Under the pieces are notes generated by a model. That model had not been told where the DNA came from. It made no database searches and saw nothing but the letters and a program-made list of their open reading frames with translations. A stretch of 64,000 nucleotides of DNA from Syntrophaceae bacterium (lineage in GTDB: Bacteria; Desulfobacterota; Syntrophia; Syntrophales; Smithellaceae): NCBI GenBank assembly GCA_018436925.1, contig JAHDKI010000023.1:1-64000 (forward strand), read 5' to 3'. Numbering within the stretch: the stretch's first letter is position 1; every line of letters starts with the position of its first letter. Shown in pieces: positions 42,670 through 51,842 of the stretch. The position numbers were made by a program, and so were the translations under genes.

Positions 42670-44580
42670 CTAAAGACGAAAATCGCGGATAAACCGCTTC
42701 ATCCTCCGGAGAACACCTCCGGCGATGCGAAGGGGTAACGTGAAGCGCCAAGACCTAGAATGAAGCACCTCATCGATTGTTTTATCGCGATGAAACAGCG
42801 TTTCCAAAAGCGCCGACACTTCCGCCTGACGGTCGCACAGGGTCCGACCGGAAGCGGCAATCTGCCGGTCGCGCTCCGACAGATCCTGACGAAGATCCGT
42901 TATCTCTTCGTCCCGATCAGACAAAGATCGGCGAATCTCTTCAATCTGCCCATCACAGTCGGATAGCGCCTGGCGACACTTAAGAATCAGTTCGTCGCTC
43001 TCTTTCAGAAGGCTCTCCGACAGATCAACCAAGAAAGAGTCTGCAGGCGAGGGAATTTCTTTATCCGAGCAAACGGCAATCAGATACAGCGCCTGCTTCT
43101 TATCATTGCAGGGAACAAATTTCCCTCCTTCGTAGGCCAGACGGTATTCTACACAGGGGCACCCCCGCCCTGTCTCCGCGATGCCCCAGATGGTCGAACC
43201 GACGGAGATATTCTGACCCAGCAACGCCACATGCGAAAAATATCGCTTTAAGAAATCGACGTACTCCCGTTCGTAGAATTCCTTCAAATGGAAGGCGTTT
43301 TTGAAGCCGGGTAAATCGGAGTAAAGAAGCTTATTGGGCGACGAGACGATCATGACGCCGTCCTCTTTCAATAGCCGCCTCGCTTCTTGCATAAAGCGCT
43401 CCTGCGTTTGCGCGTCGACATGCTCGATGGTTTCAAAAGAAACAATCACGTCGTACTTGGCCTTGCCCGCCACGGGAATGTTGTCCACGGCCCCTCTCAG
43501 AAAAGACAAATTAGCAGCCGGATACTTTTCTGTGGCAAACGCGATGGCTTCTTCGGCGACATCGACTCCCGTGACTAAATGGGCTAATCCCGCCATCAGG
43601 TTCGCCCCATACCCCTCTCCGCAGGCGATATCCAGCACGTCTTTCCCGCGGACATAGGGCGTCGTGTAAAGATAGCGATGCCAGTGCTCATAGCCGATGC
43701 GGGACAAATTTTGATGGCTTACGTATCGTTCCCCAGTCCAAGGCAGCGTCTTTTTTCCCCCATCAGCTTCCTTTGACGCGGACGCCTCGACGGCCATTGC
43801 GGCCGGATACTCCAGCGCATGAATCACAACTTTCTTAAAACCGGCCTCAAGCGCATAACGCCAGACATCGGCTCCGAACTCAGTATGGACAATCAAATCA
43901 TCACTGCGTGAGTCGGGACTGCCGTGGTAGCTGTTTTTCATGCCTAATCTCGATCGGCTGAGTCTGCCCGGCAAAACAGGCACGGTAAACAGGCATCGTC
44001 CCGACGAAGATAAAACCCTTCGGCATTCGGACAGTCCCGCCACCGGCCGCGGAACATGCTCGAGCGTATCCGAATGGATCACGAGGTCAAAAGAGCTGTC
44101 GGGAAAATCCAGATTCATCATGTCGCAATCGGGATAACGGATCAAACAATGATTCGGAAGGTCGGCTAAAACGGACGTCAGATGTCCCGACTCGTTGATT
44201 TCAAGACAGCTTAGCAATCGGGCCGAATCGGATCGGACAAAATCCGTTAATGGGCCGCCGCATCCGCAAGATTTCAAAATGGCGTTAGCCAGCGCCATGG
44301 ATCTCAGATTATTGCCGCAGGCTTCGCAATAAAGGCCTTGTTGACGGTTGATCGTCGATATTTCCTCGTCGGATAAGTCCCACTCCTGGATCAATTCGCG
44401 CCAAAGGACGTCTTTGTAGCCGAAACGATCCGACCCGCACACAGGGCAGCGAGACAAGGCGGATTGGAGCAAAGGAAATTGACCCGTCATAGAGAGTATT
44501 CTTCGTCCTCGGCGATGTCTGCACTTCGCCCCGTCCATCTTGCGCCTCTTTGCGGCCCATGAAGGACGTCCTGCCGTCAT
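42670..44580 (-). CDS. Tandem methyltransferase protein with 14-residue coiled-coil repeats
   Basis: A 636-residue protein. A Cys-rich N-terminal module (CPVCGSDRFG, YCEACGNNL) leads to a first methyltransferase domain (about 110-250, with DFPDSSFDLVIHSDTLEHVP), then a second (about 285-440: DVLDIACGEGYGANLMAGL, GVDVAEEAIAFA, VSFETIEHVD). The C-terminus has five 14-residue repeats (LSDCDGQIEEIRRS, LSDRDEEITDLRQD and so on) followed by SRSWRFTLPLR, a tail seen in many surface-glycan enzymes. Its ATG overlaps the TylF-like gene stop (ATGA). ATG 44490 is an alternative, since the first 30 residues are unusually Arg-rich. Surface polysaccharide methylation is the likely role. Confidence 0.75.
   Translation of the reverse strand: MTAGRPSWAAKRRKMDGAKCRHRRGRRILSMTGQFPLLQSALSRCPVCGSDRFGYKDVLWRELIQEWDLSDEEISTINRQQGLYCEACGNNLRSMALANAILKSCGCGGPLTDFVRSDSARLLSCLEINESGHLTSVLADLPNHCLIRYPDCDMMNLDFPDSSFDLVIHSDTLEHVPRPVAGLSECRRVLSSSGRCLFTVPVLPGRLSRSRLGMKNSYHGSPDSRSDDLIVHTEFGADVWRYALEAGFKKVVIHALEYPAAMAVEASASKEADGGKKTLPWTGERYVSHQNLSRIGYEHWHRYLYTTPYVRGKDVLDIACGEGYGANLMAGLAHLVTGVDVAEEAIAFATEKYPAANLSFLRGAVDNIPVAGKAKYDVIVSFETIEHVDAQTQERFMQEARRLLKEDGVMIVSSPNKLLYSDLPGFKNAFHLKEFYEREYVDFLKRYFSHVALLGQNISVGSTIWGIAETGRGCPCVEYRLAYEGGKFVPCNDKKQALYLIAVCSDKEIPSPADSFLVDLSESLLKESDELILKCRQALSDCDGQIEEIRRSLSDRDEEITDLRQDLSERDRQIAASGRTLCDRQAEVSALLETLFHRDKTIDEVLHSRSWRFTLPLRIAGGVLRRMKRFIRDFRL
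42760..42969 (-). repeat. Five diverged 42-bp tandem repeats inside the tandem methyltransferase gene
   Basis: The DNA encodes five consecutive 14-residue units beginning L-S/C/F-D/E-R-D and continuing with an Ile/Val-Glu/Asp pattern, exactly two heptads each. The nucleotide copies have diverged. Such repeats may change number and so vary coiled-coil length. Confidence 0.75.
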
Positions 44581-45329
44581 GGCTTGATCATCAAGCCCTG
44601 CCCTGTCGGAATCGAGGCAATGGAGACTCCGAGCTTTGAGGCCAACTCGTCCATAGAAGCCTTCTGGTGATGATAGCCGAAGTAGGCATAATCATCCAAA
44701 AGCACCAGCGCGCCCGGCGTCAATCGATTCCAGAAAAATTCAACGCAAGCCGCCTCAGGCGGAGCGCAATTCAAATCCACGTGAAGAAAAGCGATGGTTT
44801 CGGCGGGAACCAGCGGCAGGATTTCCGGAATGCTGCCCTGAATTATTTTGACACGTTTCCATTGTGTAAAATTCTTTTCAACCGCGGCCGGATCGGTGAC
44901 ATAGAACCCCTCTTCAAGAAGGTCTCTGTTTTTTTCTAAAATCCCTTCGGCCCGCTCGGCCTCGGAAACATACTTTTCATCGATCCCGGAAAAAGTATCA
45001 AGCAGGTAAAACGTTTTCTCCATCCGGTTCCAATCCAGATATTGCATGATGCTGCTGCTCATAAAGCCGGCGTTGACGCCACACTCGACAAACTCGCCCG
45101 GCAAGCGTCCGGCAACCGACGCCGCCCACAGCCCCAAATGCACCCGCCAGTGCCACATATAGTCTTTCCCCGCCGCCTTCACGCCCCGCGCATAGGCGTC
45201 TGCAAAGGCCGGATCGGTCATAAACCGGCTGCTGTGAATCGAGGCCAATCCATCCTGAATGTAGGACGATTCCGTATTCAGAATCTGATGGATGCGCCGG
45301 CTTCTGGCCTCCTGTAGAGGATCGCTCAT
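44577..45329 (-). CDS. TylF/MycF-like O-methyltransferase
   Basis: A 250-residue SAM-dependent methyltransferase of the TylF (macrocin-O-methyltransferase) family: LPGEFVECGVNAGFMSSSIM is the glycine-rich SAM loop, FYLLDTFSGIDEKYVSEAE the second block, IAFLHVDLNCAPP and LVLLDDYAYFGYHHQKASMD the metal/His regions. Members methylate sugar hydroxyls in antibiotics and glycans. Start 45329 follows GGGGA; the frame extends upstream but without family similarity. Overlaps the tandem methyltransferase gene by 4 bp, so the two probably modify one glycan. Confidence 0.85.
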   Translation of the reverse strand: MSDPLQEARSRRIHQILNTESSYIQDGLASIHSSRFMTDPAFADAYARGVKAAGKDYMWHWRVHLGLWAASVAGRLPGEFVECGVNAGFMSSSIMQYLDWNRMEKTFYLLDTFSGIDEKYVSEAERAEGILEKNRDLLEEGFYVTDPAAVEKNFTQWKRVKIIQGSIPEILPLVPAETIAFLHVDLNCAPPEAACVEFFWNRLTPGALVLLDDYAYFGYHHQKASMDELASKLGVSIASIPTGQGLMIKP

Positions 45330-45561
45330 GCTGACATTCCCCGCAGTCTGTATAGTCCATGCAAGCACCGGCTCAATTTCCGGTGGTCCACTCTGGCCGC
45401 GGCCCTGGTGATTTTCAACAGAACCGGAAACAAAGTCAAGAGATGGTTTTACATCATTGAGGCTGAAATCTTTGTTGGCTCCGCAAAGAGAAAACATCAC
45501 CGAAAGACTCTTTCGATCCGGGATGTTTGTTCTCGGAAAAGGCAACGATCCGATCGGACTT

Positions 45562-47562
45562 TCAGATGCTCCTGGCCAGGATCTCGCGGATTTTTGCGGC
45601 CAGCTCGTTGAGCTGAAAGGGTTTTTGAATAAAAGCCCGGATACCGCCGCGATCCATAACCTCTTTGATCATACCGTTGAGGCTGTACCCGCTGGAAAGC
45701 AGCACTTTCACGGACGGGTTGATTTCGCTGATGGCATCGACGGCCGGCCCGCCGCCTCCGCCGGGCATGATCATGTCCATGATCACCAGATCGATTTGCC
45801 CCTGATGGTCCTGATAGATCCGGGCCGCCTCCTCGCCGGTGCCCGCTTTCATCACCGTATAGCCGAGGTTCTCCAGCATGGCGACGGTCACTTCAGCGAT
45901 CATCGGCTCGTCTTCAGCCAGTAAAATAGTTTCATTTCCCCCGAGGGCCTCGACCGCCGTCCGGCTGTCGATCGCCTCGGCGGCTTTTTCCGACGCGGGC
46001 AGATAAATATTAAATGTGCTTCCCTGCCCTTTTTCGCTGTAGACGGCAATAATCCCCTTATGCCCGCGGATGATGCCGTAGACGGAAGCCAGTCCGATGC
46101 CCGTGCCCTGACCCAGTTCCTTGGTGGTGAAAAACGGCTCGAAGATCCGCCCCTTCACCTGCTCATCCATCCCTACGCCCGTATCGGTAATGGAGATCCT
46201 GACAAAAGGTCCGGGGTTGATCTCGAAAGCCCTGACGTAATCCGCATCCAGAATCACATTGTTGGACGACAGGTAAAGCGCCCCCCCGCCCGGCATCGCC
46301 TGCCAGGCATTGACAAACAAATTCAGAAGCACCTGTTCGATTTGTCCGGGATCGGCTTCAACGCTCCAGAGATCCGGCAAGAGATTCCGGTGCACCTGGA
46401 TTTCTTTTTTCGTTCGGCAAAACATCGACGCTGTCTTGGCGATCAGATCGTTGAGGTTGAGGGCTTTGATTTCGTAGCGGCCGCCCCGGGCGTATCCCAA
46501 AAGCTGACGGCTTAAATCCGCGCCGCTTTGAACAAAATTTTCAATCGCTTTGAGCTTTTCATGACAAGCGGCGCCAAGCGCCGCATCCTGCAGCATCAGG
46601 GATGTGTATCCCATAATCCCCATCAGCAGATTATTGAAGTCGTGCGCGATGCCTCCGGCCAACGTCCCGATGGCCTCCATTTTCTGGGCCTGGTGAAGCC
46701 GTTCGGTGAGTTTTTGTTCTTTTTCCTCAAGTCTTTTGCGCTCGGTCACATCCTGGATGATGCCCCGAAATCCGACGGGATGCCCTTGCGCGTCTCGGAT
46801 GAGCGACGTCGAAGTCAGGACGGTTCGGATTTCGCCGTCCTTGCGAATAATCTGACGCAGGTAAGGCCTGGCGGATCGACCGGTACGGAGGATTTCGCTG
46901 AAGATCGACCGGATCTCCTCTTTGTCCTCCGGCAGGGTGTATGATTTGTGGTTGATTGCGGCAAGCTCTTCGCGGGTATAGCCCAAAATGCGTTCGGTCG
47001 CCTGATTGCAGAAGATGTTGTAACCTTTCAGATCCAGCTCATAGCAGCCGTCGTCGATGTTTTCCAGAAAATCTCTATATCGAAGCAGTTCGGCCGATAC
47101 GGTTCTGCGCTCCGTAACATCCCGGCTGACCCCGCGATATCCGACATGGCGTCGCGCCTTGTCCAGAAGCTGCGACACCTCTGTTTCGACGATTCGAACC
47201 CTGCCGTCTTTATGCCGGAGCCGATATTCCGCCAAAACAGGCCGGTGGCTTGATCTGGCTTTTTTAAAGGCCGAAGAGAGACGTTCCCTGTCTTCAGCGG
47301 AAACAAAAGACGGGCCGTCCGACTCAAAAGCGGCGCGATCGAATCCCAGCGCCTCATAATTTAATGGATTGAAATAAGTGAACCGCCCCTTGAGATCGGT
47401 TTCAAAACACCCCATGATCACAGAATCTTCCAGGAAATCCCGGAAACGGGCGCTTTCACTTTCTAATGCCGAAAGTCTTTTTTCACACGCATCGATGGCT
47501 TGATCGCGTTTGGACAAAGTTTCCAAAAGTTCTTGCCTGTTCAACATTTCATAATTGTTCAC
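45562..47562 (-). CDS. Hybrid sensor histidine kinase (PAS-PAS-HisKA-HATPase-REC)
   Basis: About 666 residues, soluble. Coiled coil, PAS 1 (FETDLKGRFTYFNPLNYEAL), PAS 2 (YELDLKGYNIFCNQATERIL), dimerisation domain with phospho-His in GGIAHDFNNLLMGIMGY, catalytic ATPase with NLFVNAWQAMPGGG, DTGVGM and GQGTGIGLASVYG, then a receiver with LVIMDMIMPGG (phospho-Asp) and KPFQLNELA. No membrane segment, so a cytoplasmic signal is sensed. GTG 47562 with GGAG upstream is the likely start; ATGs at 47547 and 47613 are alternatives. No DNA-binding regulator is adjacent. Confidence 0.88.
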   Translation of the reverse strand: MNNYEMLNRQELLETLSKRDQAIDACEKRLSALESESARFRDFLEDSVIMGCFETDLKGRFTYFNPLNYEALGFDRAAFESDGPSFVSAEDRERLSSAFKKARSSHRPVLAEYRLRHKDGRVRIVETEVSQLLDKARRHVGYRGVSRDVTERRTVSAELLRYRDFLENIDDGCYELDLKGYNIFCNQATERILGYTREELAAINHKSYTLPEDKEEIRSIFSEILRTGRSARPYLRQIIRKDGEIRTVLTSTSLIRDAQGHPVGFRGIIQDVTERKRLEEKEQKLTERLHQAQKMEAIGTLAGGIAHDFNNLLMGIMGYTSLMLQDAALGAACHEKLKAIENFVQSGADLSRQLLGYARGGRYEIKALNLNDLIAKTASMFCRTKKEIQVHRNLLPDLWSVEADPGQIEQVLLNLFVNAWQAMPGGGALYLSSNNVILDADYVRAFEINPGPFVRISITDTGVGMDEQVKGRIFEPFFTTKELGQGTGIGLASVYGIIRGHKGIIAVYSEKGQGSTFNIYLPASEKAAEAIDSRTAVEALGGNETILLAEDEPMIAEVTVAMLENLGYTVMKAGTGEEAARIYQDHQGQIDLVIMDMIMPGGGGGPAVDAISEINPSVKVLLSSGYSLNGMIKEVMDRGGIRAFIQKPFQLNELAAKIREILARSI

Positions 47563-48034
47563 GATAGACACTCCGCAAATCAAATTGAGAACCGGATGCC
47601 GCGCAGGCATCAATCAAGCCATCTGGAAACCGGTAAGACGCATTTGAACTGATTTTAAACGTCCGGCGATGCTGATTTTCTCAGTATCGGGATCATCCTT
47701 CGCTTCCTTTCCAAGGACACTCCGTCGTCAAGCAGACAGGAGAGAAATTGATCTGAGCATTTTGCTTCACTGCGCCGGTTCAAGGCGAGCGACACTTGCT
47801 GGAATGACATGGCGGTAAACCATTGCGGGGCACTATACAACTTCCTGGAAAGATTTCAACAATAAAAATACGGCGGCCTAAGCCCATGGGCGACTCGCCG
47901 CCGATGAACAGGCATTTTAATTCTTGACATTTCGTATGCAAAATATTTCTATGGCGCAGAAAACGGACGTTGCTCAAGCGGGCATCTTGATCGGAGCGGC
48001 AACCGGATCTTTATAACAATAAGGGGTATCCGCC
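47563..48034. other. Intergenic region between hybrid kinase and acyl-CoA synthetase gene
   Basis: Divergent gap. A TTGACA at 47924-47929 upstream of the plus-strand gene has only a poor -10, so no promoter is called. Two 61-65-codon minus-strand frames (47655-47840 and 47780-47977) lack ribosome sites and family resemblance. Nothing else seen. Confidence 0.5.
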
Positions 48035-49486
48035 ATGAAAAGTTCTGAAAATCTCGACTTTCTGTTTCATCCTCAAACCATTGCCATCGCCGGCGTATCG
48101 GAAAACGTCAATAAGTTCAACTTCGGCCTGAAATTTCTCGAGGGTCTCACCCAGTTCGGATTCAAAGGAAAAATCTACCCGGTGAATCCCACCGGCGGCA
48201 AAATCGGCGACAAAATTATTTATTCAAGTCTTCGCGATATCCCCGACCGCGTGGATTATATCATCTCGGCCATTCCCGCCCCCTACACGCCGCAGCTTGT
48301 TGACGACGCGGCGGCAATCGGCGTGAAGGCCATCCATTTTTTCACCTCGGGGTTCGGTGAAATTGAAAACGAAGAAGGCAAACATCTTCAGCAGGAAGTC
48401 ATTGCCAGAGCCCAAAGAGGCGGTATCCGCGTGATCGGTCCCAACTGCCTGGGACTGTATTGTCCGCGGGGCGGACTGACCTTCAACTATGATTACGCCA
48501 AAACCCCGGGATCCGTCTCCATGATTTCGCAAAGCGGCGGCAATGCCGCCCACTGCATTCAGGAAGGCACCAGCCGCGGTGTCTATTTCAGCAAGGTCAT
48601 CAGCATGGGCAACGGCGCGGATTTGAACGAATCGGATTTTCTGGAATATCTGGCCAAGGACGACGAAACGAAAATCATCACCGCCTATATCGAAGGCGTT
48701 CGCCAGGGGCCGCGTTTTTTCAAGGCGCTGCAGGCCGCCGCAAAGGCCAAGCCCACCGTCGTGCTCAAAGTTGGCACATCCGAATCCGGTGCGGAAGCGG
48801 CGGTTTCGCACACGACGGCCCTGGCCGGCTCCGACCAGGTCTGGGAGGGCGTGCTGCGCCAAACGGGAGCCATCCGCGCCGGCAGCATTGAAGAGATGAT
48901 GGACGTGGCGGTGGCCTTCGACCATATTGCCGCACCCAACGGAGACCGGACGGCCATCGTCGGCATCGGAGGCGGCGCAAGCGTCATTCTGGCTGATGAA
49001 TTCAGCTCCGCCGGGCTTTCGCTGCCCAAACTCAGCGACGACACCCGCCAAAAACTCATCGGCGTGTTTCCGTCGGAGGCCGGACGGATTTTCAAAAATC
49101 CCGTTGATCTCAATCACTTTGAAAGCCCAGAAAAATTCTTCGCGGCGCTGAAAATCCTGGATCAAAACGTCGAAACCGATCTGCTTGCCATCCACGTGGC
49201 TTTCGACCACTTCGGACTGATTTCCAAGGCGGAAAAGGAATTCTGGGTGACCGCGTTCGTTCAATTGATTGCGCAAATCAGCAAGGAAATGACCAAACCG
49301 CTGTCGGTTATCCTGCACAGCTACAGCTCGCCGGACATGAAGATTCTGGCGCAAAAGGCGGCAGTCGAACTCGCGTCGCAGGGCATCGCGGCCTTCCCCT
49401 CTATCCGGCGCGCGGCTCTGGCCTTAAGCCGGTTTGTGGGCTACCATATGAGAAGGGCGGCGTCCCCTGGTTCGAAACGCCATTAG
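48035..49486 (+). CDS. ADP-forming acyl-CoA synthetase, alpha-type (CoA-binding/ligase) protein
   Basis: A 483-residue cytoplasmic protein like the alpha subunit of ADP-forming acetyl-CoA synthetases, which make ATP from acyl-CoA. N-terminal CoA-binding Rossmann domain (PQTIAIAGVSENVNKFN, KIYPVNPTGG), HFFTSGFGE, and MISQSGGNAAH of the ligase domain; the phospho-His lies in AAVSHTTALAG. The ATP-grasp (beta) domain is absent and not encoded nearby, so a partner must come from elsewhere. AAGGGG precedes the ATG. A paralogue is at 57396-58820. Confidence 0.87.
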   Translation: MKSSENLDFLFHPQTIAIAGVSENVNKFNFGLKFLEGLTQFGFKGKIYPVNPTGGKIGDKIIYSSLRDIPDRVDYIISAIPAPYTPQLVDDAAAIGVKAIHFFTSGFGEIENEEGKHLQQEVIARAQRGGIRVIGPNCLGLYCPRGGLTFNYDYAKTPGSVSMISQSGGNAAHCIQEGTSRGVYFSKVISMGNGADLNESDFLEYLAKDDETKIITAYIEGVRQGPRFFKALQAAAKAKPTVVLKVGTSESGAEAAVSHTTALAGSDQVWEGVLRQTGAIRAGSIEEMMDVAVAFDHIAAPNGDRTAIVGIGGGASVILADEFSSAGLSLPKLSDDTRQKLIGVFPSEAGRIFKNPVDLNHFESPEKFFAALKILDQNVETDLLAIHVAFDHFGLISKAEKEFWVTAFVQLIAQISKEMTKPLSVILHSYSSPDMKILAQKAAVELASQGIAAFPSIRRAALALSRFVGYHMRRAASPGSKRH

Positions 49487-49526
49487 TTTTTCTCGAATTG
49501 CGCAAAAACCGGAATGCGGAAAAAGC

Positions 49527-50162
49527 ATGATCAAAGCGATTTTCTGGGACAATGACGGCGTGCTGGTCGATACCGAAGGCCTATTTTTTGAGGCCAATAA
49601 AAATATCCTTGCGGATCTGGGTATCGCGCTTCGACGCGAGCAGTTTGAAGAAATCTCCCTGCTGCGCGGGCAAAGCGTGCTGAGACTGGCGGCCGATCCT
49701 GAAACCCCGGAGTTCATCCGCCTGCGTTCTTTGCGGGACGTCCGCTACGCCGAACTTCTGGCCGACAAATCCCTGGTGATCGACGGCGTGCGCGAGGTGC
49801 TCGACAGGCTTCACGGACGATACCTCATGGGCATTGTCACCAGTTCCGGTCAGGAGCACTTCGACATCATTCACCGCCATTCGGGTCTTTTGCCCTATTT
49901 TCAGTTTGTTTTGACCCTGCAAGACTGCGAACACGCAAAGCCGCATCCCGAGCCGTATCTCAAAGCGATGAACAAAAGCGGTTTTTCGGCTGAAGAATGC
50001 CTGGTCATCGAAGATTCGCCGCGCGGCCTGGCCTCGGCGCGAGCCGCGGGCATCCGCTGCATCGTGATCCCCAGCCCTTTTACAAAAGGCAGCCGCTTCG
50101 CCGGCGCCTATAAGGTTTTAGACAGTATCCACGATCTTCCGGCCGCACTGTCAGAAAACTAG
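49527..50162 (+). CDS. HAD-superfamily hydrolase (subfamily IA)
   Basis: A 211-residue phosphatase or phosphoglucomutase-like enzyme: motif I WDNDGVLVDTEG (nucleophile Asp), motif II in MGIVTSSGQ, Lys in CEHAKPHPEPYLKAM, and motif III CLVIEDSPRGLASARAAGI. The cap domain lies between motifs I and II. Substrate unknown. Starts 40 bp after the acyl-CoA synthetase gene. Confidence 0.9.
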   Translation: MIKAIFWDNDGVLVDTEGLFFEANKNILADLGIALRREQFEEISLLRGQSVLRLAADPETPEFIRLRSLRDVRYAELLADKSLVIDGVREVLDRLHGRYLMGIVTSSGQEHFDIIHRHSGLLPYFQFVLTLQDCEHAKPHPEPYLKAMNKSGFSAEECLVIEDSPRGLASARAAGIRCIVIPSPFTKGSRFAGAYKVLDSIHDLPAALSEN

Positions 50163-50442
50163 GGCAGACGCGGGCATTGGAATAACGCACAGATAATGGT
50201 CGGCCTTTCAATCTTTTGAATTCAATTGACAGTTACATCCGCATTGACTATATTCGCGGGGCGATGGAAGGTCTTGTCCTCGCAGCGTCGTTCGGGTGAG
50301 GCGTGTTTGTCCGGTAAAATACCATAGGCCTGAAATGAACACATCGGCAGCTGGCGGCAAATCCTCAGGCGCCCGGACCCGTCGCGTCCTCACCAGAGTG
50401 TGTCAACCTGATCGGCATTTTCCAGGTACAAAAAAATCTCTT

Positions 50443-51135
50443 ATGCGCATATCCGTCATTATCCCCGTGCTGCATGAAAGCGAGCGCATCGGCTCCGTGC
50501 TGGCATCCCTTGAGGCCGCAGCCGGCGGCACGCCTTATGAAGTCATCGTCGTGGATGGAGACCAGGCCGGCGGCACCTTGGCGGCCATCCCCGCAGGACG
50601 GGCCGTCACCATGACCGCGCCGAAAGGCCGCGCGCGCCAGATGAACGCAGGCGCGGCCAGGGCCGCAGGCGATATTCTGCTTTTCCTGCACGCCGACACG
50701 CGGCTGCCTTCCGCAGCGCTTCCCAGGATTGTCGCCGCGATGCAAGACGGCCGGTTTGCCGGCGGCGCGTTCGATCTGGGCATCGACAACCCGCGCTGGA
50801 TCTTCCGCGCAACCGCGTGGTGCGCCTCGCGCAAGCACCGCCTCACGCGTGTTCCCTACGGCGACCAGGCCATTTTTATACGCCGCGAGGTATTTGAGCG
50901 TCTTGGGGGCTATCCGGATATTCCGCTCATGGAAGATGTGGAACTCATGAAGCGTTTGAAAAAGCTAGGCGGGCGCATTCTCATCCTGCCCGACACGGTC
51001 GCGACCTTGTCGCGCAAATGGGAAAAAGACGGCATTTTATTCACCATCCTGCGCAACTGGACGCTTCAGGTTCTGTATTTATTCGGCGTGCCGGCTGAAA
51101 AGCTGGTGCGCTTTTACTATGGGGAGGACCGATGA
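50443..51135 (+). CDS. TIGR04283-type glycosyltransferase 2 (rSAM/selenodomain-associated transferase 2)
   Basis: A 230-residue family 2 glycosyltransferase: MRISVIIPVLHESERIGSVL, YEVIVVDGDQAGG, GRARQMNAGAARAAGDILLF then HADTRLP (the DxD-like site), and PLMEDVELMKRLKKLG near the end. This matches the TIGR04283 group usually encoded beside TIGR04282. ATG 50443 is the natural start; the frame open from 50296 adds a non-homologous leader. Its stop overlaps the DUF3047 start (ATGA). Confidence 0.87.
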   Translation: MRISVIIPVLHESERIGSVLASLEAAAGGTPYEVIVVDGDQAGGTLAAIPAGRAVTMTAPKGRARQMNAGAARAAGDILLFLHADTRLPSAALPRIVAAMQDGRFAGGAFDLGIDNPRWIFRATAWCASRKHRLTRVPYGDQAIFIRREVFERLGGYPDIPLMEDVELMKRLKKLGGRILILPDTVATLSRKWEKDGILFTILRNWTLQVLYLFGVPAEKLVRFYYGEDR

Positions 51136-51842
51136 GTATCCGCATGGCGATGGTTCTGATTTGCTGCTTGATGACGGTTTCATTGTGCGCCCCCGCGGCC
51201 GCGCAAGGATTTCGCGAAGATTTCGAAACACTGGCCGACTGGAAGCCGCTGACTTTTCCGAAAATTCCACGCCACAGCGCCTATGCCGCAGGCGGCGAGG
51301 GCGCGGATCGTTATCTTGTCGCCACGGCCGACGCGTCGGCGTCCGCCATGGTTTCTGTGCGCACGTTCAATATCTACCAAACCCCCGTCATCCGCTGGCG
51401 CTGGAAGGTTTCCAATGTTTACGCCAAAGGGGACGAAAAAAGGAAATCCGGCGACGACTATCCGCTGCGGATCTACGTGATGTTCCGATACGACCCCGAA
51501 AAAGCCGGCGCACTTGAGAAAATTCAATACGGCGCGGCCAAACTGATCTACGGCGACTATCCGCCGCATTCGAGCCTCAACTACATCTGGGCCAACAAAA
51601 CGTATCCGGAGCGGATTCTGCCCAACCCCTATACCGCCAAAGCACAGATGATTCTTCTGCAAAAAGGCCCGGCCCGCGCGGGACAGTGGGTGGAAGAAAC
51701 CGTCAACGCGCTTGAAGACTACCGCAAAGCCTTCGGCGCCGATCCGCCTGCGACGGCCGCCCTGGCGATCATGAGCGACGCCGACAACACCGGCGAAAAA
51801 GCCACCGGCTTTGTCGATTACATCGAGGTATCCGCCCGTTGA
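51132..51842 (+). CDS. Exported DUF3047 protein
   Basis: A 236-residue protein with a signal peptide (MVLICCLMTVSLCAPAAAQG) and DUF3047 body: VIRWRWKVSNVYAKGDEKRK, DYPLRIYVMFRYDP, SLNYIWANKTYPERILPNPY and AIMSDADNTGEKATGFVDYI, which looks like a beta-sandwich carbohydrate-binding fold. Function unknown. Overlaps its neighbours by 4 bp on both sides, between two sugar transferase genes. Confidence 0.87.
   Translation: MSIRMAMVLICCLMTVSLCAPAAAQGFREDFETLADWKPLTFPKIPRHSAYAAGGEGADRYLVATADASASAMVSVRTFNIYQTPVIRWRWKVSNVYAKGDEKRKSGDDYPLRIYVMFRYDPEKAGALEKIQYGAAKLIYGDYPPHSSLNYIWANKTYPERILPNPYTAKAQMILLQKGPARAGQWVEETVNALEDYRKAFGADPPATAALAIMSDADNTGEKATGFVDYIEVSAR

Noticed and set aside
42598-42681. 27-codon plus-strand frame starting MSVHDIEESRLRDLVAEKL
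   Set aside because: Protein-like but very short, no ribosome site, and ends against a convergent gene; evidence too thin.
47833-47842. Recurring GTTGTAT upstream of several minus-strand genes (near 10950, 29867, 47840, 58987, 61795)
   Set aside because: A 7-mer is expected about eight times by chance in 64 kb on both strands, and the distances to genes differ.
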